Of a stretch of 64,000 bases of DNA, positions 53,205 through 64,000 are shown one piece after another (positions within the stretch are counted from its first letter, which is position 1; every line of letters begins with the position of its first letter). This DNA is from Pelecanus crispus (taxonomy: Eukaryota; Chordata; Aves; Pelecaniformes; Pelecanidae): assembly GCF_030463565.1 (NCBI RefSeq), contig NC_134649.1:1188001-1252000 (forward strand), given 5' to 3'. The notes under the pieces are model-generated. The model was not told where the DNA came from and did no database searches. It saw only the letters and a program-made list of their open reading frames with translations. Position numbers and translations under genes: made by a program.

Positions 53205-56200
53205 CAACCAAACCTTTGTGATTCACTTTGTTTAGTTAAATAGAATTAGGTGCTTGTTTGTGTGTTGTTTGTGGTTGATGTTGAAGAAACACAAGGTTAG
53301 TCAAGACAGGCAATTTGTGGTTCAGCAAAAGCTTTGTGGTGCAGCCTGTTTACAGGTGCATTTTAATTTTCAGGCTCCTTAAAAAGGCGTATTTATCAAT
53401 GCTTTATCATTTTGGAATGTAGCAATTAAAAATATTTTAAAAATTGGAGGCATACTGAGTGCCTGTGTGCAAGTGAAATATCCTTGGCTGATTTGCAGAC
53501 ATAACTAAACAGCCTTATCTGCATAATTATCTGTTCATCTGACCTTTTGCTCAGATACAACTTGTGTAGTACTTTGTCAGTATTTAAATATTAATATTTA
53601 TTAGCAAGCAAATGCTTATAACATCTGAGATACTGTTATTGTCTTCATATTTTCATTACTTAATGGTGACCAGACAGGATCGAGTCAGACTGTAAAGTGG
53701 TATTCCCTTCCCCATGCATACGTGCTTGAGGCTTCTTCCCTGCGTTGGGAATGTAATAGTCAAGTCGTGTTTCATCACCCCCTAATATTTTCTGATGCTT
53801 CGTTATTAGTAAATGGAAGTACACAAATCGATCGGTCCTTGCCTGAGAGCTTGTAATTTCAAACTAATGGTTGCCTCCAGTCCGGAGGAAGGCAGTGTTA
53901 TGCTGCTTTTAATGGCAGACGACGGCAGCTGGACTCTGACCTTGCTGCTTTCTCCCCATTTAAAGGGGAAATACTTTCTCCTGGGCGCTTGCGGGGGCAA
54001 AGCTGGGCTGCAGCAGGACCTCGGCTTCCAGGGCTCCCCGTTATTTCGGTGGTGAAAGCTGGGATGCTCTCGTTGCCGTAAAAGGGTGTAGTGTTCTCCG
54101 ACGTGTGTAAGTCTGGCCCCGGTTACCATAAAATGTACTTAACAGACTGTTTTAAAATGCAGCTGCAAAAACACTGGTTTGCTTCCAGAGTGCATAAGTA
54201 GTTCTGATGGCTTTTGTTAGTGTCCAAGTTGATCTGTATCTCGGGGCTGAGAATTTGAGGATGTTTGATCAATAAAGTACGCTTGAGTTGTGTGTTGGCA
54301 GAGAGACATGAGGAAGCTGTGTTTTAAAAACAAAATCTAATTTTTCTTTTTGATTTTAGCAGACTTTGCATCCTTCAGGAGCTGTATGCAGAGTTCTTTG
54401 CCACTTCCACCGTATCTTGTGTGCTGTTGTAGTTGATGCTGGTGGCTTTTTCCCCCTACCCCAGCCATGTGGAAAAGAGAAACTGGCTGTGCTCTTAGGT
54501 ACACGTCACTCCTTGCAGATGGAAATGTACTGCTTCACACAGGCTTAGAGCCCTTGGAATGGTTTTGAGGGGACTATTGGACATGTCGTGTAGATAGGTA
54601 GGAGTAGATTTGAATACTCTCTTGATACTTAATAATTTGATCTTGGTGGGATATGCTAACTTGTAGTAGGAAGGAATATGCCTTAAGAATAGGGTGAAAT
54701 CAGGAATGTTTATGGTGAGGCTTTAGATGGTTACTGTTTGTTTTGCTTTAACCTGTTTGTTAGGAAACTACTACCTGTATTAATTACAGGATGCAGTTGC
54801 ACATAAACAAGCCATGCAACAGCACAACTGTTAATACGAATTCTTGACACCAGCATTTTGAGAGCAGTGTGAGAGCAGCGCGGTCCTAGGAAGGCTGGTA
54901 GTTTTGATCACTGTTTAGACCAAGCCTCACCCACTCTGTAGCATTCAGTGACTTTCCCGTAGATGGAGAAATTGCAGTAAATGAGGTGATAACATAATGT
55001 GCTGCATGTGGGAACCTGCTGGGTGAAACAAGAACCCTGTGTTCCAGCTGTGTCTGTTTTTCCCTTGTGTAGACTAAACAGTACATCTTACTCCTGCAGT
55101 TTTAAACTCCAGAACATTTGCATGTGAATAGACACATCCTGATAAGCGAGATATGCTTATGAAATATAAAATGCCATTTTCTCCCCCATTCGAGCTCACG
55201 CTTTCCCAAGCGTGGTATGTGCAGTATTTTCTAGGCATCTGCAGATAAGCCAAAGTCTGCAAGATCGATGGGTATTAGCTGATGTGCATCTGTACTGTAG
55301 GGGGAAGCTACACCTCATGCATATCTTTAAAAAATAGTTTCAATAGTCTAACCTATCCTTTCATTTTGTTAGTCTGTGCAGTCTTTAAATAAATCAAACT
55401 ACTTCAAAAGCAATCGTCATTGTGCCGTACAAGATCACAGGGTGTGTCTGTTCAGCCATTGGTTTTGAACACAAATGTACTCTGACCTCTGTAGAACGAG
55501 CAGGAAAATTAAATGTGCGGGCTGATAGATGTGCCAAGCCTCCCTTCTCGTGCGCTCGGCTTACATGATACATGTGCATTTTTCAAGTAACTCTCTCTGT
55601 CAGTGAGTGTCTGCCTTTCTCTGCAGGAAAAATGCATGAGAACTAAACTGGAAAAATTAATACCTTGTGACAAAGAGCGACCTAAAATGAATAATTCTCG
55701 GTCTCTTCTTTGACAAGAATTGTTCTATCTAATGGCTCACAGACTTCAGAAACTGCAGTGTTTATTAATAGCTATTTCCATAGAAGTGTGATGTTAGTGT
55801 TTTTGTCTAGATAACTTTTAGGACTGTTGATGTATTTGTGAGCACTTGCTGTAAGTGGTGATGGCAGTGTTTTGCCAGAGCTCTTTGCTCTCTGTGTTTT
55901 GTGTGTTTTATGTGCTTATGTCACCCGCTAATGGCATTAGAGGAGGATGTGTCCCGTTTGGTTTTTTCCATTAATAGGATTATCTGCCTAGCGCAGCAGT
56001 GACGAGGAGCTGGGTTCACTTTCACAGGTTTATGTCGGCTTTCAGGCTGAAAGGTTTAAGAGCTGCTCTGAATTACAATTGGTATTTGTGAAGTGAGTTA
56101 GATGACTGCTAAAGATTGTCCATGTTTTATTTAAATATGCTGTTTGTTTATGTAGTTGGTGTTCTGCAGCTATGTAGGCGAAGTGTTAAGATGCTCTGCA

Positions 56201-59200
56201 TGAGCAATTCCCAGTTCAGGTGGAAGTCTCCTGAGCAGTACTTCTACTTCAGCAACAAGTTAACTTGTCACAGTTTGTTTCATTCCAATATTAAGAGCAG
56301 TATTTCTTGTGCCCCTGGCTCTGTATTGTCTTTTTAAAAAGGTCAGTGCATTCTCAAATGGGAGTTGTAACTTGTGGATTGTGCTCAGACTGGTGACCAG
56401 AAGTCTCTTCTTGTGGCCTTTTTGCTGGCATGAAAAGTCTTGAAAGTTCTTGTCTGGCTGCTGGAATTTCACTCTGGGGAATATTTGGGTTGAGAAAAAT
56501 CTCAGCAGAAGAGCTGCTGGGATTAAAGGGTTATGGATTGCTTTCCAGAGGCCTTCAGGTTGGAATCTTCATTTGTCTGCCCTGGTTGGGTCCCCATAAC
56601 CCCAGTATTACTCCCTCCTCTTGTGCCTCGGGCTCGCTGATAAAGCACTCGCTTTGCTCAGAGCTCCTCGGTGGGGACACTTGGGTGGGTGGTGGGGTGT
56701 GCAGTAATGCTGTGCATGGCTTCAGGGACTCTGCCTGCTTTTCCTCTTTTGGTTGAGAGGGAGGAGATGCCCAGTGGATTCAAGCTACTTAGGGAATATC
56801 CCTAAGTATGGTGCTATCTTTATTGATAAATATATACACTGTAACAATAATAAACTTCAAACATTGATTTTGCTAGTTGCTTCTCAGGTTGTCAGCAGTG
56901 TACAAATATATATATTTGGTTTTTGTAGCCTATCAGAACTGCCCTTGCTGATAGCACCCCATGGCTTTCATTGCTGGCAGTGGTGTGCCCTCACCACTGC
57001 CTTTGGTAGCTACAACGTCTTGGCTTGCTTTGCTCAGAAACGTGAGAGTCGTTAGTCTGGGTACCAAATATGCCCTGAGTGTAAATACCTCTAGTGGCCG
57101 TCATTAATGCTCTTGCTGCTCTCATCTTTAAACACTTGATTGTAACGATGGATGAGGAACAGGCTTGTTTCCGAAGGCTGTCGTTTTAAAGAGTCTCCTA
57201 TAAACTTTGACTCTGAACTCACTGTATACTCTTCTCAGTAAACAACCGAGAGTGGCGATGTTCTTTATCTGCTGCCTGAATTGGTGCTGGCTGAGAGTGT
57301 TGCGGCATACAGCATAGGAGGGTGTAGTAATGTTATGTGATGGTCCAAAGATATCTACAGGATGGGAACTGCAGTTAGGTGAAGTAGCTTGACTTCTGAT
57401 CTGCTAAATACCTGCTAAGATAAGGGGGTTTGGGTTCTGAGAGAATGGAAGAAGATAATTGTTCATGCAACATGTAGTTAAGTTGTACAGTCCTGTCCCA
57501 AAGGGTGTTCCGGGTGCTAAAAGCTTACCTGGACTTGAGGAAAAACTGGGTAAGTTAATAGAACAATAATTAATTCAGAATTATTAAGCATGTAGGTAGG
57601 ATCCCTCTAGCCCAGGAAGTTTAAATCATTGATTGAAAGCTAGGAGAGCTTTTGGACAAGTATTCTGTGCTTGGTTCAGTTTATGTTCTTTTTCTGAGCA
57701 TGCTGGTGTGTACGTACATCTCTGCGCCGCTCCTGAAGGCGTTACAGTACCAGATGGATGTACAGAGTGTGTGCAGACGCCTGACATATCTGCTCAATGT
57801 AAAGCCCTTAAACTGAGAGCACACCAGATAGAAGCTGCTAAGAACAAGTACTGCATTTGATCCTAGCCAGATGGTGGGGGTGGGATACTCCCTTATCTTT
57901 GGAGACCTGGAGTTGGGAAGAATTCCTGGCAGGCTGAGCTTAGGTAAAACAGGGGCTCTGTTAACAGAGCATGGGCAATACTGGCCTTAGCTAGGCATCG
58001 GTGCTGTGCTTGGCAATTCAGCACCTCCAGAGACCTGCACTGCTGGCGCATCTGATGAGGGTCTTTGTTCTGAAAAAGCAAATCTGAATTAGGTTCCAAG
58101 CTTCGGTTACACTGACAGAATGCAACGCAAGCATGTTTCATTAGTTTCTGCCCTTTGAGCTCTCTGAGATTCACCTGCCTTGGAGAACAATTCAATTGGT
58201 GTGAGTTTGTAGCTGGACTCCGTTTACCGAAGCTGCTCTGTGCTGATGGAGCCATGAAAGCTCTGTTTCCCAAGAACTCCTGTCTGTGCTTAGTCTGAGC
58301 TGGGCAGGAGCGGGGAATGCGGTTTAGCAATCCTAAATCTTGTGGCCAAGACACTCTTGGGAGGATCTTCAGCATAAAGGGCCTGCAGGATGAGTGCAGC
58401 TCATGAGTCATGAGGAATGTCTGCAGGCAGATAAAAATAGAGACAAGTGAAACCTTTGGGATAAATAAATCAAAGACTGTTCACCTGGAAGGCATCGTCT
58501 TACCTACATGGTTTCTCACCAGACTGATTTCAGTTGAGTGGTTTGTTTTTGGGTGGGTTTTTTTGGTTGTTTTTTGCTGTTGCTGTCACTTGTGAAGTGT
58601 ATTTATTTTTTTTTCCCCCGAAATGCCATTTTTAGCTTGAGGAGACAGACTTGGTTCTGGTCAGAAGATAACTTGAGATGACATAGTCATTGCACTTTTC
58701 TGGAGTAGCTTTGTCATGTGGACACTAATTGCAGAGAAGTCTTGGAAGGTTCTTCTGAGAAACACGTTAGTGCTGCGAGGCAAAGGGCTGGCGCTCGCTG
58801 GCAAGTGATGCGGAACAGTTTAGAAGTTACCTGGAAAGAGTGAATTTGTGCAAATATGAGCAAGTGGTGGTTGTTTTTTTTAAGTCTCTTTCCTGAGAAA
58901 ACCCATTTATTACGTTATTTGCAGTCTCCTGCGCATGTCCTCCAGGGTGGGGGTGTGTGTGGTTTTTCTGGCTGTGCACCGTGTTTTTCTTTTGCAGAGA
59001 AAGCAGTGCATTGCTTGGCATGTTGACCTAGTTCTCTAAATATGGCACTGGGGAGATCTCCATTTAAATTTAAAACTTGTGAGAGTCTGCATCTTCCCTG
59101 CTGTTAATCATTATGCTGTCTATTTAATGTTTTGACAGCCTCTGTGACTCCTCTCATTTAACATGTTGGGAGACAGACTGGCAGCAGCAGTAAGCTGAAA

Positions 59201-62200
59201 CCAGGTTCTATTCAGAATGGGTTTCATCACTGTAAAAGGAGGTTGGTTTTTTTTTTTAAAGCAGAGGCATGTGTGTTTTCTAATTTAAAATCGGTTACAT
59301 TTCCGTCAAAATAGGATCACGCATTCCATCTGCTCTGCAGTTGTAACTGTCTGAAGTCTGATCGTGAGTCTGGTTTCAGCTTTGTGGTGTGGTGGAATGG
59401 GAAAAAATTACTCCTGTGAGTATTTTGGTCCTTCTGTGTTATTAGTGGTGATAAGTATGCCCTTCATTAATGTCAGTGGACAGTTAATTTGACTAGTGTG
59501 TTTGTTATTTTAAAGTGAGTGCTTGCATGTCTGCAGAACATAACAACACGGTAGTGAAGTTTCATGCGTGCTTGTCTCGTTAGTTAACGTTAAATCTAAA
59601 ATGCATTACTCAGGGCATGAGCATGCGGAGAATGTATTAATAGCTATTGCTTTCTATCGCTTGGCTATCAAGTACTGGATTATCAGAAAATAGATCTGGG
59701 CTGATGAGACTGTCTACGTATTGTTTACAAGATATTTTAGATCTGGGCAATATTTACTTGTGAGCCTGAGTCACTCCGGCAGTCTGTTGCAACGCAGCAA
59801 CAAAAGCTCTGGGAGGGTTTTGGTGGGGATCGCTGGCGAGGGACCGGCTGAGCCGGCAGCCGGACCCACCGAGGGCTTCGCCGGCCGGGCAGCCTCCGGC
59901 TGGGGGCAGCCCCTGGGTTTTGTAAGAGTTATGAAGTCTGAAGATGATCCTGAAGATGGGGAAAATATACTTGGGGATCCAAGCTAAGTGAAGGATGGAA
60001 CAAAATGAATTCGGGGCGGTGGAGAGAATACACTTCTTGAAGCCGCCCGTTTGAACTCTGGCTTGGCGCTTTGCGAGCTGCAGGGGTTTGTAACTTGATG
60101 CGAGAGAAACCGATTGCTTCTGGCAGCAAGAAGCTGCGAGTTCTACGATGACTTCTTGGTTTTCTTGTGCAGCTAAAGACACGGTAGGTATCTTAGATTT
60201 CGTATCAATGGCAGTAGTTTACAACGGCAAAAATGTGAAAGATTGAATTTGCTAAATGTTTTGTAACTGTTCCTTTTTAATTCATGTGAGTTATATCTGT
60301 CTTTAACAACTCTTCCTGTGAGGAATTTTCTTTAAATGTTAAATGCTCAGGTGGCAATATTTGATTTAGTATGTCATAAGTAAATTGTATCCACTTCTTA
60401 AGTGCTATAAGCAAAGGAAAAAAATATTTATATTAAGATGATAGTAATTAAAAAAAGTGCTCTTGTTAATCACAAGATTTGCGAAATAGGAGGGAAGAGT
60501 GGCTGGTGAAGGTTTTCTATGGATTTGACTGGGTTTGTGCAAGCGAGTATAAGCTGCAAGTAAGAAACTTGGCAATCTAAACCCAGCTGCAAACATGCAG
60601 GATGTGATCGCGTTCCTCTAAGGATGTGAAATGTGTGATACGCATAAGAATTTAGAGGGAACAGAGCTTGATGCTATGTAGGTGTGGTTTCCAAGGTACT
60701 TAAAACATAAAACTTGCATAATAAGGTAGTTTGTAGCTGAGGAATCTTTGCCAAGCTGCGGAGGAGCGCTGTCCTTGCCCCGGCAACGCATGCAGCTTTT
60801 GCTGTGGACGGTAACGTTGCCAGTGTGCAGACTTCATTATGCCAACCAGGCTGGCTTGGCTTTTGAGCTAATGGATGTTTTAATCGATCCACAGTTGGTC
60901 CTGCGCTTTGGCAGCGCAACACTAGTGGGTGTAACTTCATTAGTTGTCTATTTTTATTACCTCACGACACTTTTAGCAAGTGTTGTACTGAATAAGCTGT
61001 TGCTAAGACTTTGATTACAGTAATCTTGTTTATATCGTGAGAATGGGGAATAAAGATAATGATGATTACAGCTCCATTACACAAATCGTTCTGCAGATGC
61101 AGGGTGGTGGCAGTGGGTTGTTGGTTTTGTTCTTTTTTGGTTTTTTCTTTTTTTCTTTTTTGGTTTTATCTCCTCTTTTACCTAGCAAACCCTGGCTGTG
61201 GTGCAGGGCAAGACCTTGCTTGCTGCAGCTCTGGGCTCTGACCGCTTTGGGAGCTGGCTGATTGGCACTGGTGCTCTCCGTTGTGGCTCTTCCACACTTT
61301 ATTACATTAAATCTTGAAAAATTTCGGTCTTTGCTAGTAAGACAGTCTTAAGGAGAAGGTAGTCCCGTCTTGATAGAATGTAACTGTGTTTTTTTAACAT
61401 GAAGATTGTACACAGCTTTTGTTTCTTATCTATTACTGTTCTTCTGGCTTTCACATGAAGACTGGTAAGACTTTTGTGGTGGGTTCAGCGCTTTAAGGAG
61501 GCAGAGGAGTGTGTTGTGATGAGCTCAACATGAAGGATATGGGATTGATAGGCTGCTTTCTTGCTTAAAGAAACAAAAATGCTTTCCGCTACTCTTTGGC
61601 TGCTCTATTTTGGAAAGTATTAGGTTTATCAGTTTTCATGTTCTTTATTCAGTGAGGCATGGAACTTCTGATCCACGGTGATAAGCAACTTCATGCACCT
61701 ACAGGCTGCTTACGTCTCGCTGTCATCAGTAAATTCTTTGGCTGTGCAGAGTTAGATTTTCATATAATACTCCATTATAAGCCTTTTTCTTTTGTTACAA
61801 GCTTCTTGAATACCAGGTCATGAGTGTCCAGCTTGGCTGTGAGGGTTCTGTCACAGAACAGAATTTCCTGAAAAGTGTAAAGCAACTCGGAAAGGATGGT
61901 TTGGCAATGAAGAGAACAAGCTCTGTGTTTTGGGGTGGGAAGCTTGGCCTGTGGCCTCAAATTCTAAATTTGAAGGAAACAAGGAAAAAGCGGAGGGGTG
62001 ATGAATGTCTGAGACAGAATGCATGGTGGTCTATTTATAACTGACTCGTACTTTCTTTGCTCTCTGCACTGCTTTGGTAATTGCATGCAAATTAAAGCTT
62101 TAAACTTTGCACTTTCTTCTACAGCTCAATAGATGTTCATCTCTTGAATATCACCCTTAGCTAAATTTTGACCCTTTGAACAGTCCGACACAGGAAAAAC

Positions 62201-63339
62201 TGTGTCCTCTTGCCTATTTTTAGCACATCCATTCGATGTTAAAACCTGAAGCCACTTGGGACCTATTGGAGCTGGTTCAGATCTATTTTTAGGAATGGCC
62301 ACATTCGATGAGTTGAGTTAGTAAGTACGTTTCTGTACTGATGCTGTGTGTGTACCTACGTTGACTTGCAGCCTTTCAGGATTCGGTTTTGTACCGTGCA
62401 GGGCTGGGGTACGGTCTGGTGCGGTATCGGACCCCCTGCCGTGCCCGGCTGCGTGCTTGTGCCTTTCCTTCCTCGGTACTTGGCTGCAGGCGGGTCAGGT
62501 CAGCGAGCTGGTTTGATGGCAGGTCTCTCCGTAGATGTTTTCTTCGGGATCAGCTTGTCGGGCAGCCGCGGGGTGAGCGTGCTCGCCTGACCTGAGGCAT
62601 GCAAAGCGGAGGGAGAGCAGCTGGGGAGGGGAGGGATGCTTTTTTCGGCGGCAGCAGCCTGCGGTTACGTGGGGTGGGAAGTAGCGTCAAACTCGGCACC
62701 CCTGCGAGCGGGTGAAAGAATGTTTTGAGGAAAAGCAGCTTCTATGAGTTGGTAAGGTGAAAATAGTCTCTGCTTCTCGCTTTTCTGATGTTCTTTCATC
62801 AGTCGTAGTTATGCATTGGACAAGAAAAACAGTGTAACTTTTGGTAAAGCTGGGAAGCTCAGCTGTTCTTGATAAATGTGAGTTTGGTTTAGAGAGGGCT
62901 AAATTTAGTACATATTTCATGTGTTGCTGACCGCTGAATTCATGAAAACTGAAGTCTGCTGTTGATCACATCTTGTAATTGTCCTGTTCAAGTATCTGTC
63001 AAAGCTGAGTCCCACCTGCTGAGGTCTCTGGTACCTTTACTATATAAGGGTTGATAGAGGGGAAAATTGTAGCAGCTGTGTCTTATCTGCTTGCTTCCTT
63101 ATGAAACATTTTTTTAATCAATACTGAAAAGCTTACACTGGAGAGGATTAGTTAGATGGGAAGTTGTTAGCAGTACTATTTTGGGCTCTGTTACTTGCAA
63201 TTCCTCACTTATCTGTTCCTTTGTGTTGCATCTTGTTTATTAATTTGTAAATTTTGAGGCATGGACAGATTTAATATATGGAAATGAAACACATGATTGT
63301 TTTATTTAGACTGTTACAAGTCAAATGATTGACAATAGA

Positions 63340-63397
63340 GACAGAATAGACTTTCAGTTGGAAGGGACCTACAGCGATCATCTAGTTCAACTGCCAA
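63340..63397 (-). mobile_element. CR1 LINE 3' tail remnant
   Basis: A diverged CR1 3' end in reverse orientation: CAGTTGGAAGGGACCTACAG, then ATCATCTAGTTCAACTGCC. It is short and old. Confidence 0.85.
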
Positions 63398-64000
63398 ACA
63401 AGATGAAGAAGAAACTCTCCAGTTTTCCTACAGTTAATCAAGTTAACAGCCTTGCTGATGTGAGAGGATGGTTGATGTGCCTTCCCTAAAGGGCGTGAGA
63501 CTAGGAAGAGGCAGCTTTTCAGATACATAGGTGCCGCAGAGAAAAGGGGGGAGTTCTTAATGTGCATAGTGGCGAGATTAAAACGTGGTAACCAGGCATG
63601 AGGAAGAATGTTCTCTGGTATGATTAATGAAGGACAGAACTGCAGGTCCCCTTGGACACCCTACCCTTCAGTGGAGCTTTTGGGAGTTAGGCGAGTAGCA
63701 GGACAACAGTGCAGAGCTGTAGCTGCCCTTGCGTGGGGTTCCCTGTCTGTGTGACTTCTGAAGTCCCTCCTAGACACACCGCGATGTTTTTGAGATATTA
63801 CAAGTGGCTCTTCTATAAAGTGTGTATGTGGACGAGTACACATGCTAGCCCTTCTGTGTTCTGTGAAGTCTTTAGTTTATCGCAGCCGTATGTAGCAGTT
63901 TTTTGTTTGTTAATCAACCACAGGTTGGGGAGAGATTTGTATTTTGGTTAGGATCGAAGTATCCGTGATGAGAGAAGAGAAAGTAAAGATGCAGTGAAAC

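Larger units (their letters stand above)
48234..64000 (+). other. UACA: UACA intron 1 (5' part, runs past window end)
   Basis: After a G-rich first 600 bases the composition becomes AT-rich and stays so. No coding exon, alternative first exon (the human MMSCWFSC start was looked for) or RNA gene is recognised. It includes two small CR1 tails, a 292-bp-period duplication at 52.3-52.9 kb, a G15 run and several T-rich tracts. Confidence 0.65.

Overview
This window is nuclear DNA of a bird, most likely a neoavian. The evidence is several CR1 LINE fragments with the avian-type 3' end (tandem ATTCTATG-like units) and one solo LTR of the ERVL-type family that I recognise from neoavian genomes. The coding exons are vertebrate and spliced, with consensus GT-AG introns. 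There are no prokaryotic genes, operons or CRISPR arrays.

Positions 1-25,100 (AT-rich) hold most of MORF4L1 (MRG15) on the + strand. Exons 2 to 12 are present at 3145-24462; exon 1 and the promoter lie upstream of the window. Joining the exons at the sites given leaves the frame open throughout and yields 310 residues. With the 13 residues that exon 1 supplies in the human protein, the total is 323, the length of the human short isoform. The chromodomain that reads methylated H3K36 and the C-terminal MRG protein-binding domain are both intact. The 3' UTR has two AATAAA signals.

Positions 25,100-47,600 are intergenic and mostly GC- and CpG-rich. They contain CR1 fragments (26.8, 28.5, 37.0 and 39.1-39.7 kb), the solo LTR with a perfect 5-bp target duplication (30,279-30,844), an orphan CpG island at 29.4-29.87 kb, two strong splice-donor sequences in CpG-rich settings, and many open frames that look like by-products of high GC. 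I recognised no protein-coding gene here.

Positions 47,640-48,850 are a strong CpG-island promoter with two inverted CCAAT boxes and a GC box. The first coding exon it drives encodes MKSLKSRLKKHEAVIGGSA and ends at a good donor. This matches the N-terminus of UACA (nucling), an ankyrin-repeat and coiled-coil protein. The rest of the window (48,234-64,000, AT-rich) appears to be UACA intron 1. It holds small CR1 remnants, a 256/262-bp tandem duplication and homopolymer tracts.

The two genes are not known to act together. Their adjacency is informative mainly for synteny: in human they lie on the same chromosome (15q25 and 15q23) but megabases apart. I found no convincing new biological system. 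The best leads are the unexplained CpG island with a possible first exon, the GC-skew switch at the UACA promoter, the A/C-rich (G-quadruplex-prone) tracts beside MORF4L1 exons, and the synteny break.
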